Positions 24,927 through 33,233 of a stretch of 64,000 bases of DNA are shown piece by piece. Within the stretch, counting starts at the first letter, position 1; each line of letters starts with the position of its first letter. The notes below the pieces were generated by a model. It was not told where the DNA came from and searched no databases. It saw only the letters and a program-made list of their open reading frames with translations. Both the position numbers and the translations under genes were made by a program. The stretch comes from Pseudomonadota bacterium (GTDB lineage Bacteria > Pseudomonadota > Alphaproteobacteria > Rhizobiales > Pleomorphomonadaceae), in contig JAEZHI010000016.1 of the NCBI GenBank assembly GCA_023436885.1, positions 1-64,000 of the forward strand, given 5' to 3'.

Positions 24927-25883
24927 CTATTCCTTCAGCCAGGGCGAGGCGCTGCTCCAGAAGATCACATTGGCGCCCAGAAAGTCTTCGCCATAGGCCT
25001 GGAACTCGGCCTTGGTGAAAGGCTTGCCGGTTTTGGGATTCTTGTAGGTCAGCGTGGGTTCCTGAACGGCCATGCCGACGAAGGCAAGCTTGCCCTTGTA
25101 GCGGTTGAAGAAGGGATAGGAATTCTTCATCTGGCCCTTGCGGCCGGGAATGATATCGGGCCCGCCGAGGCCGACGTTGTTCTTGGCGGCATAGTCGAAG
25201 ATACGGCTCATATATTTGTGGTCGTTGTCCCATTCGCAGGGCCAGAAGTTGACGTATTGCACCACCAGCGATTTGGTGAAGACCCGCCGCGCGAAAGCGA
25301 GGTTCTGCATCTCGGCGTCGAAATAGGTGTCGCAGGAAAAGCCGGCCGGCGGACTGGCGGTGGAGACGTCGATGGAGGTTTCTGGCAGATTGACCCCATA
25401 GACGCGACCGTCGAGGGCTTTGGCCAGCGCGGCCAACAGCTTCTGATACCGGTCGCGCACGATGGGGTTCCACTGCATCGCCACCCAGCCGTAGCCAACA
25501 GGCTGGTTTTCTCCAGGATTGTCGAACTGCGGCGCCAGACCGCCGCCATAGGCGGGGTCGGTCATCAGGTAATCCGGCACGTGCTTGGCGGTTGGCTGGA
25601 AGAAGCGATCCTGCACTTGAATGAAGAGCTTCTTCTTCAGGCTGTCGGCAATGGCGAGATCCTTCTCGATGGCGGAAAAATCATAGCGGTCCTTTTCCGG
25701 CTCGAGCTGCCGCCAATTGTAGACGATCTGCACGCCGCCAATGTCCGGCCGCTCAAGAATCCGACGGTTGAGCTCGAGATCGCCGGAGCCGGTGTAGAGG
25801 AAATTCTCGGCGGCGGATGCCACGCCGCACAGCGCGAGCAGCGCAAGGCCGGAAAGCAAACTCAATGATCTCATGGCGGGCAT
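24927..25883 (-). CDS. Secreted (beta/alpha)-barrel protein, glycoside-hydrolase-like, function unknown
   Basis: A protein of about 318 residues with an N-terminal signal peptide (MRSLSLLSGLALLALCGVASAAE). The mature part reads like a glycosidase-type TIM barrel: GVQIVYNWRQLEPEKDRYDFSAIEKDL is the typical 'W..lEP..G.YdF..id' strand-helix of beta-galactosidase-like clans. GVNLPETS holds a Glu where the general acid is expected, and FVGMAVQEPTL near the end holds a second Glu. I cannot name a family. The start is at 25883 or the ATG at 25874. No carbohydrate genes lie nearby. Confidence 0.7.
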   Translation of the reverse strand: MPAMRSLSLLSGLALLALCGVASAAENFLYTGSGDLELNRRILERPDIGGVQIVYNWRQLEPEKDRYDFSAIEKDLAIADSLKKKLFIQVQDRFFQPTAKHVPDYLMTDPAYGGGLAPQFDNPGENQPVGYGWVAMQWNPIVRDRYQKLLAALAKALDGRVYGVNLPETSIDVSTASPPAGFSCDTYFDAEMQNLAFARRVFTKSLVVQYVNFWPCEWDNDHKYMSRIFDYAAKNNVGLGGPDIIPGRKGQMKNSYPFFNRYKGKLAFVGMAVQEPTLTYKNPKTGKPFTKAEFQAYGEDFLGANVIFWSSASPWLKE

Positions 25884-25968
25884 TTCGCTTTCACACAGGA
25901 TGCACCCTGCTTGCCGGGAAAGGCGGCGCTTTTGTGATGGTGTTTCGCGAGACTCCCTGCCTCTTTGA

Positions 25969-26880
25969 TCAGCGGAAGGGCCCGGTGTAGCGTTCAGAGA
26001 GCTCCCACAGCCGCGCGGCCACGTCGGCATTGAGCGCCTGCGGCGGGATCCTGGCTGCGGTGGGATAGCCGCGCGTTTCGCTGAGCCTGTTTGGGCCATA
26101 GTAGGCGCCGCCTTTTGCGTCCGGCGAGGTGGCGGCATAGAGCGTCGGCAGGGCGCCCTGGGCGACGGGCTGGAACAGGAACCACAGCAGCGATCGCATC
26201 ACACCCATGGCGCTGTGGCGGCCGACACCGTTGTAGAGGAGTTCGGTGCGGGAGACGCCGGGGTGGGCGGCGATGCTGGCGGCGGGCCAACCGGCGGCCT
26301 CGGCCCGGCGCTGCAGCTCCAGCGCGAACATCAGGCAGGCGAGCTTGGACTGGCCGTAGGCGGCCATGGGGTTGTAGCTCTTCTGCGCGTTGAGATCATC
26401 GAAATTGATGGCGCCACCGCGCGCGGCAACACTCGACAGGCTGACGACACGGGCGTCCCGGCCGGCGCGTAGCAGCGGCATCAGGTGGGCGGTGAGCGCG
26501 AAGTGGCCGAAGTAGTTGGTGCCGAGCTGCAGTTCGAAGCCGTCGGACGTTTCGAGCCGCTTGGGCGGTGTCATCACGCCGGCATTGTTGACGAGAAGAT
26601 CGAGGCGCCCCCGCTCGTGCCGCAGCCGGGCCGCGAAATCGGCGACGGAAGCAAGGCTGGCAAGATCGAGCTGTTCGAAGCGGACCCTGGCGCCGGGTGC
26701 CTTGCCGCGAATGCCCGCCACGGCCGCCGCGCCCTTTTCGGGGTTGCGACCGGCGACGATCACCTCGCAGCCGGCGTCCGCGAGGGCAAGCGCGGTCTCA
26801 TAGCCGAGGCCGCCGGTGCCGGTGACCACAGCCGAGCGGCCGGATTGCGAGGGAATGTCGGATGCAGTCCACTTTGTCAT
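25969..26880 (-). CDS. SDR-family oxidoreductase, retinol-dehydrogenase-like
   Basis: A 303-residue SDR of the retinol dehydrogenase/WW-domain oxidoreductase type, which is longer than classical SDRs. The cofactor loop is TGTGGLGYE near residue 20, the second strand ends in AGRNPEKG (NADP-type), and NNAGVM near 99, SLSSVAARGG and YGQSK near 175 form the active site. The substrate is unknown. The gene is divergent from the TetR gene at 26958, with direct-repeat operator candidates between. Confidence 0.92.
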   Translation of the reverse strand: MTKWTASDIPSQSGRSAVVTGTGGLGYETALALADAGCEVIVAGRNPEKGAAAVAGIRGKAPGARVRFEQLDLASLASVADFAARLRHERGRLDLLVNNAGVMTPPKRLETSDGFELQLGTNYFGHFALTAHLMPLLRAGRDARVVSLSSVAARGGAINFDDLNAQKSYNPMAAYGQSKLACLMFALELQRRAEAAGWPAASIAAHPGVSRTELLYNGVGRHSAMGVMRSLLWFLFQPVAQGALPTLYAATSPDAKGGAYYGPNRLSETRGYPTAARIPPQALNADVAARLWELSERYTGPFR

Positions 26881-26901
26881 GCTTGAGCCTTCTCAAAATA
26901 C

Positions 26902-26938
26902 CGCACTGGGTGTAAAATAATATTCGCACTGAGTGTAA
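26902..26938. promoter_or_regulatory. Direct repeat operator between SDR and TetR genes
   Basis: CGCACTGGGTGTAA (26902-26915) and CGCACTGAGTGTAA (26925-26938) differ at one base and are spaced 23 bases apart. Each holds a CACTG-type dyad centre (CACT.AGTG in the second). Two TetR dimers could bind on neighbouring turns. The copies lie between the two divergent starts. Confidence 0.7.
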
Positions 26939-26957
26939 TTTTCAAGGGCGGACGAAC

Positions 26958-27560
26958 ATGGGGGACGGCGACGAGTCGAAGGCGCCGAAAGAAGGTCTCA
27001 GACAGCGCAAGCGGCAGGAGACGCTGCAGCGCATCCGTGACCGCGGCATCTGCCTGTTCATCGAGAAGGGCTACACGGCGACGACGCTGGAGGATATCGC
27101 GGCGGCGGCCGGCATATCCCGGCGGACCTTCTTCTATTATTTCAAGTCCAAGGATGAGATTCTGCTGTCGCTGCAAGGCGATGTCGGCAACATGCTGGTG
27201 GAGGCCATTCGCCGGGTCCCCGAGGGCAAGCGGCCGCTCGATGCCATCCGCGAGGCGGCGGTGGCGGTGTGCGCCAGCATTCCGACCGACGACATGGTGG
27301 CCATCGATCGCCTGATGCGCGAGAGCGAGGCTGTGCAGGCCCGCAAGCAGGCAAGTTATGTAGAGCAGGAAAAGGCGCTGTTTACCGCCCTCCGCGAGCG
27401 CTGGCCCGAGCCGGAGCGCGCGACGGGCCTCCGGCTGGTCGCCATGCTGGCCATCGGCGCCATGCGCCTTGCCGCCGAGACTTTCAACCGCGAGGGGGGC
27501 AAGCGCTCCATGCCGGATCTGCTGAACGAGGCCTTCGATGCGCTGGAAGGGGAAATGTAA
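26958..27560 (+). CDS. TetR-family transcriptional regulator
   Basis: A 200-residue TetR repressor. The helix-turn-helix is RIRDRGICLFIEKGYTATTLEDIAAAAGISRRTFFYYFKSKDEIL, about residues 24-68, followed by an alpha-helical ligand domain with an acyl-TetR-like middle. It probably represses itself and the divergent SDR via the 14-base direct repeats. Confidence 0.93.
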   Translation: MGDGDESKAPKEGLRQRKRQETLQRIRDRGICLFIEKGYTATTLEDIAAAAGISRRTFFYYFKSKDEILLSLQGDVGNMLVEAIRRVPEGKRPLDAIREAAVAVCASIPTDDMVAIDRLMRESEAVQARKQASYVEQEKALFTALRERWPEPERATGLRLVAMLAIGAMRLAAETFNREGGKRSMPDLLNEAFDALEGEM

Positions 27561-27583
27561 GGGGGTAGGTTGGGGAGCGCTAT

Positions 27584-27692
27584 ATCGGCCGATCGGTGCC
27601 TTCTGCCTGAGGTTCACCTTGAATTCACGTATGAATCCAAGGTGGACCTCAGCTTGAAAAAGGGCGGGCGGGATATATCGGACGCTGGAGCC
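27584..27692. repeat. Long inverted-repeat element, copy B
   Basis: Arms CTGAGGTTCACCTTG and CAAGGTGGACCTCAG pair around a short loop centred near 27634. The outer GCGCTATATCGGCC and GGATATATCGGACGC are the same flanks as in copy A and in the tandem units near 30.8 kb. It fills the convergent spacer between the TetR and MarR genes and could act as a bidirectional terminator. Confidence 0.7.
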
Positions 27693-27693
27693 G

Positions 27694-28179
27694 TCAGCCC
27701 TCGGTCGTGGAAGCCTCATCCTCCGCTTCCAGCTTCGTCCTCAGCGTGTCGAGCACCCGGCGGGCTGCGGCGATGTCCTTGGCGGCGAGCCCCTTGCCCA
27801 GCGCTTCGGCGCGCGGCAGGTAGAGGCGTGAGGCGTCGTCGTAGATGCGCTGCCCTTTGGCGGTAAGCACTACGAGATGGGCGCGCTTGTGATGAGGGTT
27901 CGGCTCGAAGGCGACAATGCCGTCCTTTTCCAGCTCGTTGACGATGCGCTGCACGTTCTGGCGATTGGCGCCGAGGTCGCGTGCCAGCCAGGCGACGGGC
28001 TGCGCCCGTTCGGCGTAGACGATGGCGCCGAGGATCTGCCAACGGGCGCTCGTCAGGCCGAGCGGCGCGACCATGCGGTCGCCCCAGGTCAGCATCAGGT
28101 TGTTCACCCGGAACAGGGTGAGGATCAGGTCGGTCAGGGCATCCTGCGCAGGCGGACGGTTGTCGTATTTTGGCATCAT
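27694..28179 (-). CDS. MarR-family transcriptional regulator
   Basis: A 161-residue MarR protein: LTSARWQILGAIVYAERAQPVAWLARDLGANRQNVQRIVNELEKDGIVAFEPNPHHKRAHLVVLTAKG spans about residues 42-110 with helix-turn-helix and wing. It is divergent from the small membrane-protein gene at 28281. A near-perfect palindrome lies ten bases upstream of its start. Confidence 0.93.
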   Translation of the reverse strand: MMPKYDNRPPAQDALTDLILTLFRVNNLMLTWGDRMVAPLGLTSARWQILGAIVYAERAQPVAWLARDLGANRQNVQRIVNELEKDGIVAFEPNPHHKRAHLVVLTAKGQRIYDDASRLYLPRAEALGKGLAAKDIAAARRVLDTLRTKLEAEDEASTTEG

Positions 28180-28188
28180 TGACCCTAA

Positions 28189-28206
28189 TTGACATTATGA
28201 TGTCAA
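28189..28206. promoter_or_regulatory. MarR-type operator palindrome
   Basis: TTGACATTATGATGTCAA is an 18-base inverted repeat with seven-base arms (TTGACAT/ATGTCAA). It lies between the MarR gene and the divergent membrane-protein gene and can control both. Confidence 0.75.
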
Positions 28207-28280
28207 ATATGCATCTTAATGACGATACGACCCGGGCGCCGCCAAGACAAGGCGGCGGGGCGCGATTGAGGGTTCCGACC

Positions 28281-28733
28281 ATGACAAAAATCGTCCATCC
28301 CGTGGCCGGGGCGCTGGCCATGCTGACCATTGCCGTCTTCTGGCTGTCGACGGCCGTTTTCGAACTCGCGGGCACGCCCGAGATGATTGTCGCGGTGAAG
28401 ACCGCTATTCCCTGGGGATTCCTGCTGCTGATCCCGGCGATGGCGGCAATCGGCGGGTCGGGATTTTCGCTTTCGCGTGGCCGGTGGGCCGGGCTGGTCG
28501 GCACCAAGCTCCGGAGGATGCGGATCATCGCCGCCAATGGGCTGATCGTCCTCATCCCCGCTGCGCTGTTCCTAGCCGCCGAGGCGAAGGCTGGGCACTT
28601 CGGCGCCGGCTTTTACAGCGCGCAGGCGATCGAGCTGGTGGCCGGCGCGCTGAACCTCGCTCTTCTGGCCCTCAACATGCGCGATGGTTTTCGCCTGAGT
28701 GGCCGAATGAGACGAGGACGGTCAACGCAGTGA
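28281..28733 (+). CDS. Small integral membrane protein of unknown function
   Basis: A 150-residue protein with four likely transmembrane segments: about residues 8-28 (AGALAMLTIAVFWLSTAVFEL), 40-60 (TAIPWGFLLLIPAMAAIGG), 80-100 (IIAANGLIVLIPAALFLAAEA) and 110-130. The C-terminus is basic. It resembles small membrane proteins often found under MarR control, but I recognise no family. The ATG at 28281 follows GAGGG; the frame is open upstream through the operator and is less likely translated there. Confidence 0.75.
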   Translation: MTKIVHPVAGALAMLTIAVFWLSTAVFELAGTPEMIVAVKTAIPWGFLLLIPAMAAIGGSGFSLSRGRWAGLVGTKLRRMRIIAANGLIVLIPAALFLAAEAKAGHFGAGFYSAQAIELVAGALNLALLALNMRDGFRLSGRMRRGRSTQ

Positions 28734-28757
28734 AAATGCTGCCTGCACCGCTGTTCC

Positions 28758-29675
28758 TCACGACGCCGGGGCGAGAATGGCGCGCACGTCGGCTTTGGGT
28801 GGGATGCCGAACAGGCGACGGTATTCGCGGTTGAACTGGGTGGCGCTTTCGTAGCCGACGCGAAGGGCGGCGCTGCCGGCGTCGATCCGCTCGGCAATCA
28901 TCAGGCGGCGCGCCTCGTTGAGGCGCAGGTGCTTCTGGTATTGCAGCGGGCTCATCGCCGTCAGCGCCCGGAAATGGTGGTGCAGGGTGGATTCGCCCAT
29001 GCCGGCCATGTCGGCCAGCGCGTCGATGCGGATGGGCTGGTCGAAGTTGTCGCGCAGCCAGCGGAGCGCGACGGAGACACGGTTGGTCTGCGTGCCGAGC
29101 TCGACCACCTGTCGCAGGCGGCTGCCGACCGGGCCGGTGATCACCCGGTAGAGGATTTCCCGCTGGATGGAGCGGGCGAGGATGGGAATGTCCTGCGGTC
29201 GATCGAGCAGTTCCATGAGGCGTAGCGATGCGTCGGCCAGCTCCGGCGTGACCGGCCCCACCGCGATGCCGGTTCCGGTATCGTCGGGCTGAAGGCCGTG
29301 CTGGTCGACCTCGGCGATCAGCTCGCGCGCCGCGTCGAGGTCGATATCGAACATGAAGGACGCGTAGGGCGCCGTGGGGCTGGCGCCAATCACCTCGGCG
29401 ATGGTCGGCAGGTCAACGGCGGTGAGCAGGAAGTGATCCTGATCGTAGGCGTAGACCTCCTCACCCAGCACGACGCGCTTTTCGCCCCGGATGATGAAGG
29501 CGAACGATGGCGCGAACAGCATGGATACCGGTGGCATCGGTTTGGTGAGCCGATGCAGGGACAGGCCAGCAATCGCCGTGTAGAAGGAGCCATTGCCCGG
29601 AAGGCGACTTTCCACGATCTCGCCCATCCTGATACGGGCGAGTTCGATCTCCTCCGTGGCCATGGCGTCCGTCAT
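28758..29675 (-). CDS. AraC-family transcriptional regulator (AraC_N type)
   Basis: A 305-residue regulator. The N-terminal cupin-like AraC_N domain (about 30-190) includes MLFAPSFAFIIRGEKRVVLGEEVYAYDQDHFLLTAVDLP. Two helix-turn-helix units follow near 205-300 (IRIDALADMAGMGESTLHHHFRALTAMSPLQYQKHLRL, then AALRVGYESATQFNREYRRLFG). It lies 38 bases downstream of the SDR gene at 29714 and reads the same way, so the two may be co-transcribed. It is a paralogue of the regulator at 32277. Confidence 0.93.
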   Translation of the reverse strand: MTDAMATEEIELARIRMGEIVESRLPGNGSFYTAIAGLSLHRLTKPMPPVSMLFAPSFAFIIRGEKRVVLGEEVYAYDQDHFLLTAVDLPTIAEVIGASPTAPYASFMFDIDLDAARELIAEVDQHGLQPDDTGTGIAVGPVTPELADASLRLMELLDRPQDIPILARSIQREILYRVITGPVGSRLRQVVELGTQTNRVSVALRWLRDNFDQPIRIDALADMAGMGESTLHHHFRALTAMSPLQYQKHLRLNEARRLMIAERIDAGSAALRVGYESATQFNREYRRLFGIPPKADVRAILAPAS

Positions 29676-29713
29676 CTCGTCCGTTCCTGCGGGGCGGTTG
29701 TCCGTCGGCCCTG

Positions 29714-30547
29714 TTATGCCTCAAAATCGGTGGAGAGCGTGAGCGACTTCCACCGTTCGGCGTTCTCACTCAGTGCCTTCGACTTGCCGGTGAAGACCTC
29801 GTAGGCATCGGAGCCGGCCGCCAGCCAGATGGGCGGCTGTTCGGCCTTGACCAATTCCAGCATCAGGGCCCCGAATTTCACGGGATCGCCGGATTGCTGA
29901 TGATTGCCGGCATCGAGGGCCTGGCGATGGCCGGCCGAGAAGGCGGCGTAGTCGTCGATTGTCTGATCGCCGAAGCGGACGGAGCTATCGTCCAGGAAGT
30001 CGGTACGGAACATGCCGGGATAGACTGAGGTGACCTTGATGCCGAAGGGCGACACCTCGCGGCTGAGCGACTCCGACCAGCCGGCGATGGCGTGCTTGGT
30101 CGCAACATAGATCGAGGCGCCCTCGAAGCCGTAGACACCGGCGGTCGACGCGATGTTGACGACGTGGCCGGCGCGTTGGGTGCGCATGATCGGCAGGATG
30201 GCGCGGGTGACGTCGAACACGCCGAACACGTTGGTGGCGAACTGCCGCGCCACCGTGTCGCTGGAGACTTCCTCGAAGGTGCCGAGCTGGCCATAGCCGG
30301 CGTTGTTGACGAGGATGTCGATCCGCTGAAAGCGCGATTTGGCGGCCTCAACGGCGGCGGCGATCGTCGTGGGATCGGTGACGTCGAGGCGAAGCGGCAG
30401 CAGGCGATCGCCATGGCCGGGCAGGGCGTCTTCGATGTGCTGGAGATTGCGCGCCGTGGCGGCGACGTTGTCGCCCGCTTCGAGCGCCGCGCGGGCGATT
30501 TCCAGCCCGAGGCCGCGGCTGGCACCGGTGATGAACCAGGTTTTCAT
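29714..30547 (-). CDS. Short-chain dehydrogenase/reductase (SDR)
   Basis: A 277-residue classical SDR. The cofactor loop is TGASRGLG near residue 7, NNAGYG near 85, NIASTAG near 136 and the YVATK catalytic pair near 151. AARNLQ after the second strand suggests NADPH. The C-terminal region (PIWLAAGSDAYE) is of the type often annotated as oxidoreductase without substrate. The AraC gene lies just downstream. Confidence 0.92.
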   Translation of the reverse strand: MKTWFITGASRGLGLEIARAALEAGDNVAATARNLQHIEDALPGHGDRLLPLRLDVTDPTTIAAAVEAAKSRFQRIDILVNNAGYGQLGTFEEVSSDTVARQFATNVFGVFDVTRAILPIMRTQRAGHVVNIASTAGVYGFEGASIYVATKHAIAGWSESLSREVSPFGIKVTSVYPGMFRTDFLDDSSVRFGDQTIDDYAAFSAGHRQALDAGNHQQSGDPVKFGALMLELVKAEQPPIWLAAGSDAYEVFTGKSKALSENAERWKSLTLSTDFEA

Positions 30548-30730
30548 GGACCTTTTCCCTTGATGTGAGCTGCGGCGGCGGTGCGCCGTTGCCCGTTATC
30601 TAGGGGCCGGGAGCTGGCTTTCGCTAGAAACGGTCCTGCCTGTTTCTTGCCTGATCCTGTCGCGGGAGGCTGTGAGCGCCACGTGGTCGGGCTATCCCGC
30701 AGGGATTCCTGTTGGTGGCGAAATGGGGTG

Positions 30731-31068
30731 GAGCGCTATATCGGCCGAGAGTTTTATTCTGCCTGAGGTCCTCGCTTCCGCAAGGATGACAGAATTATAT
30801 GAACGATAACAGCTGGATAGCGCGGATTCCAGCTTGGCTCCCCTCTCTATCATGCTGTCATCCTTGCGAAAGCGAGGACCTCAGGACGAGAAAGTGGTGA
30901 GAGTTGTATCAGGCGTCCTCGGGTGGTGGGAGCGCGATATCGGCCAGGAGTTCCGTTCTGCCTGAGGTTCTCGCTTCCGCAAGGAAGACAGAATTATATG
31001 AACGATAACAGCTGGATAGCGCGGATTCCAGCTTGGCTTCCCTCTCTATCAAGCTGTCATCCCGGCGA
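30731..31068. repeat. Tandem pair of long inverted-repeat elements, copies C and D
   Basis: Unit one (30731-30929) has 30-base arms, 30763-30792 and 30855-30884, that pair with a single mismatch. The arms start CTGAGGTCCTCGCTT and end GCGAGGACCTCAG. Between them is a 62-base core with GAATTATATGAACG. Unit two starts at 30930 with the same flank (GAGCGC.ATATCGGCC) and repeats left arm and core almost base for base, but breaks off at about 31068 before its right arm. The rest of 30548-30730 shows no gene. Confidence 0.85.
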
Positions 31069-31154
31069 TGCCCCATCGTCTTCCTGAACATCGCCCCGAA
31101 GCTCGGCACGCCTTCGGTGCCGACGTCGGCGGCGAGCTGTTGGAGGGCCAGCAT
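31035..31154 (-). pseudogene. Possible truncated coding remnant after the aldo/keto reductase gene
   Basis: Twelve bases past the reductase stop a frame opens with MLALQQLAADVGTEGVPSFG and AMFRKTMGHRRDDS, which reads like real protein and has coding-type composition. It then runs into the repeat unit at 31068 and continues as repeat sequence. It may be the 5' end of a gene cut by the element. I do not recognise the family, and chance coding in high-GC DNA is possible. Confidence 0.3.
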
Positions 31155-31166
31155 GACTGTGGAACT

Positions 31167-32126
31167 TCAGGCGCGCATCTCCTTTTCCCACCAGCCACGG
31201 GTATTGACGTCGGCGGCGTCGGCGAGCGCTTCCAGCTCTGCGATCTCGTCGTCGGTGAGCGCCATCTCCGTGGCTCGGACCAAGCCATCAACGTAAGCAG
31301 GCTTGGTGACGCCAATGATCGGTGTCGTGCCTTTGGCGATGGCCCAGGCCGTCGCGACATCGGGAGCGGCGGCGCCCCGCTTCTGGCCGATCGCGGCGAG
31401 CCTGTCGGTCAGCGCCTTCAGCTGGGGCAGCATCGCATTGTAGGCCTGGGCACGGTTGGTGCCTTCCGGCAGCGGATTTTCGGGGCTGTACTTGCCGCTC
31501 AGGGCGCCCTGCTCGAGCACCATGTAGGCGAAGAACGGAATGCCGCGGTTGCGGCAATGGTCCAGGATCCCCGCGTCCTCGGAGCCGCGGTAGAGCAGGC
31601 TGTAATGGTTTTGGACGGCGTCGATCCGGAACCCTGCCTCGCCGAGGATCTGGTCGGCGAGCCTGATTTCGCTGAGGTTATGGTTGGAGACGCCAACGTG
31701 CCTGATCTTGCCGCTTTTCAGCAGCGGGATCAGCTGTGGTGTCCACCTGATGATATCGGCCGGATTGTGAATCCAGTAGAGGTCGATGTAGTCGGTGCCG
31801 AGGCGCGTCAGGCTCTGCTCCAGCATGTCGGCCATCGGATCGTCGCCGGCTCCGGCCGCCTGCGGGGTGAACTTGGTGGAGAGCTGGTAATCGCTGCGGG
31901 GAAAGCGTTTCAGAACGTCCCCGAGAACGGTCTCGGAACGGCCCATGCCATAGACGACGGCGGTATCCCACAGGGTGAGGCCGGCGGCCTGCGCCTTGTC
32001 GGCAACCTTTTCCAGGTCGGCGCGCGTGAGGCTGCTGCCGAAATAGCCATCACCGGTCTCGCCGCTGTCACCCCAGGCCCAGGTGCCCAATGCGACTGTC
32101 GGGGGCTTCAGATGATCGATCGCCAT
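31167..32126 (-). CDS. Aldo/keto reductase
   Basis: A 319-residue (beta/alpha)8 aldo/keto reductase. The catalytic tetrad is in place: Asp and Tyr in LWDTAVVYGMGRSE (near 48-58), Lys in STKF near 82 and His in YWIHNP near 118. The NADPH site is in IIGVTKPAYVDG near the C-terminus. It reduces aldehydes or ketones; the substrate is unknown. The start at 32126 has GGAG seven bases upstream. It is divergent from the AraC gene at 32277. Confidence 0.93.
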   Translation of the reverse strand: MAIDHLKPPTVALGTWAWGDSGETGDGYFGSSLTRADLEKVADKAQAAGLTLWDTAVVYGMGRSETVLGDVLKRFPRSDYQLSTKFTPQAAGAGDDPMADMLEQSLTRLGTDYIDLYWIHNPADIIRWTPQLIPLLKSGKIRHVGVSNHNLSEIRLADQILGEAGFRIDAVQNHYSLLYRGSEDAGILDHCRNRGIPFFAYMVLEQGALSGKYSPENPLPEGTNRAQAYNAMLPQLKALTDRLAAIGQKRGAAAPDVATAWAIAKGTTPIIGVTKPAYVDGLVRATEMALTDDEIAELEALADAADVNTRGWWEKEMRA

Positions 32127-32276
32127 GTTCGCTCCATATCCCGTGGGGTTTGCCGTGATCCACGCTGCCGGCACTTTGATGCGCGGCGCCCCGAACCGTT
32201 AGCCTGATGCCCCGAGATTTCTGCCCGATCCTCCAGAAGTCGCGGGTTCGCGTTGCCGGGCTTTCTCGGCCGTGCG

Positions 32277-33188
32277 ATGGTCGGCTCCATGGAAACGCTG
32301 ACGGAAATCGCTGCGATCATCGCCAGGCACATCTCGAAGGATGGCTTTCAGGCCACTCCCATCGAGCGTCTGACACTTGTTCGATCCTCCACGGTGACGA
32401 TGCCGATGCCGAATGTTTACCGGCCGCAGCTCTGCTTCGTGGCGCAGGGGCAGAAGGAGGTCACGCTGGGCGAGCGTGTGTTCCTATACGCACCGGGGCG
32501 CTACGGGATCGTGACCTATGACCTGCCGGCCACGGGCCATGTGATCGAGGCGACGCCTGACAAGCCCTATCTCTGCCTATACCTCGATTTCGAGCCGGTG
32601 ATGCTGGGCGAGCTGGCGTCGCGCGTGCCACCGCCGCCGGACGCGCCATCGCTGCCCATCGGCAAGACGGTGTCCGACGCCGGTGCCGATCTGCTCGACG
32701 CCACGCTGCGCCTCCTGCGCCTGCTCGACGACCCGGCGGCGCTGCCCGTGCTCGGGCCGCTCGCCGAGCAGGAAATCCTCTATCGTCTGCTCGCCGGCAT
32801 GGATGGCGCCAGGATGCGCCACATCACCTCCAGCCAAGGGCGGGTGGCGCAGGTTGGCCGCGCCATCGCCTGGATCGGCAAGAATTTTCGGGAACGGTTC
32901 AGCATCGAGCGGCTTGCCGCGGACGTGGGCATGAGTCCCTCGAGCCTGCACGAGCATTTTCGGGCCGTGACGGCGATGACGCCGCTGCAGTTCCAGAAGC
33001 AGCTCAGGCTGCAGGATGCGCGCAGCCTGATGCTGGTCCAGAACATCGATGTCGCGACCGCCGCCTTGCGCGTGGGGTATGAAAGCGTCTCGCAGTTCAG
33101 CCGCGAATATCGCCGCCACTTCGGCGAACCGCCGGCCCGCGACATCGCTCGCCTGCGCGCGTCGCCGGGCCTGGCGGTGACGGTTTGA
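32277..33188 (+). CDS. AraC-family transcriptional regulator (AraC_N type)
   Basis: A regulator of about 303 residues with AraC_N domain (PQLCFVAQGQKEVTLGERVFLYAPGRYGIVTYDLPATG) and a C-terminal double helix-turn-helix (SIERLADVG-like block with MSPSSLHEHFRAVTAMTPLQFQKQLRLQDAR, then AALRVGYESVSQFSREYRRHFG). The start may be 32277 or METL at 32289. It is divergent from the aldo/keto reductase and is its probable regulator. It shares its whole plan with the regulator at 28758. Confidence 0.92.
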   Translation: MVGSMETLTEIAAIIARHISKDGFQATPIERLTLVRSSTVTMPMPNVYRPQLCFVAQGQKEVTLGERVFLYAPGRYGIVTYDLPATGHVIEATPDKPYLCLYLDFEPVMLGELASRVPPPPDAPSLPIGKTVSDAGADLLDATLRLLRLLDDPAALPVLGPLAEQEILYRLLAGMDGARMRHITSSQGRVAQVGRAIAWIGKNFRERFSIERLAADVGMSPSSLHEHFRAVTAMTPLQFQKQLRLQDARSLMLVQNIDVATAALRVGYESVSQFSREYRRHFGEPPARDIARLRASPGLAVTV

Positions 33189-33233
33189 GGTCGGCTTGTC
33201 GGTGGAGGTCTGGCGGCGCGCCGCTGCTTGATA

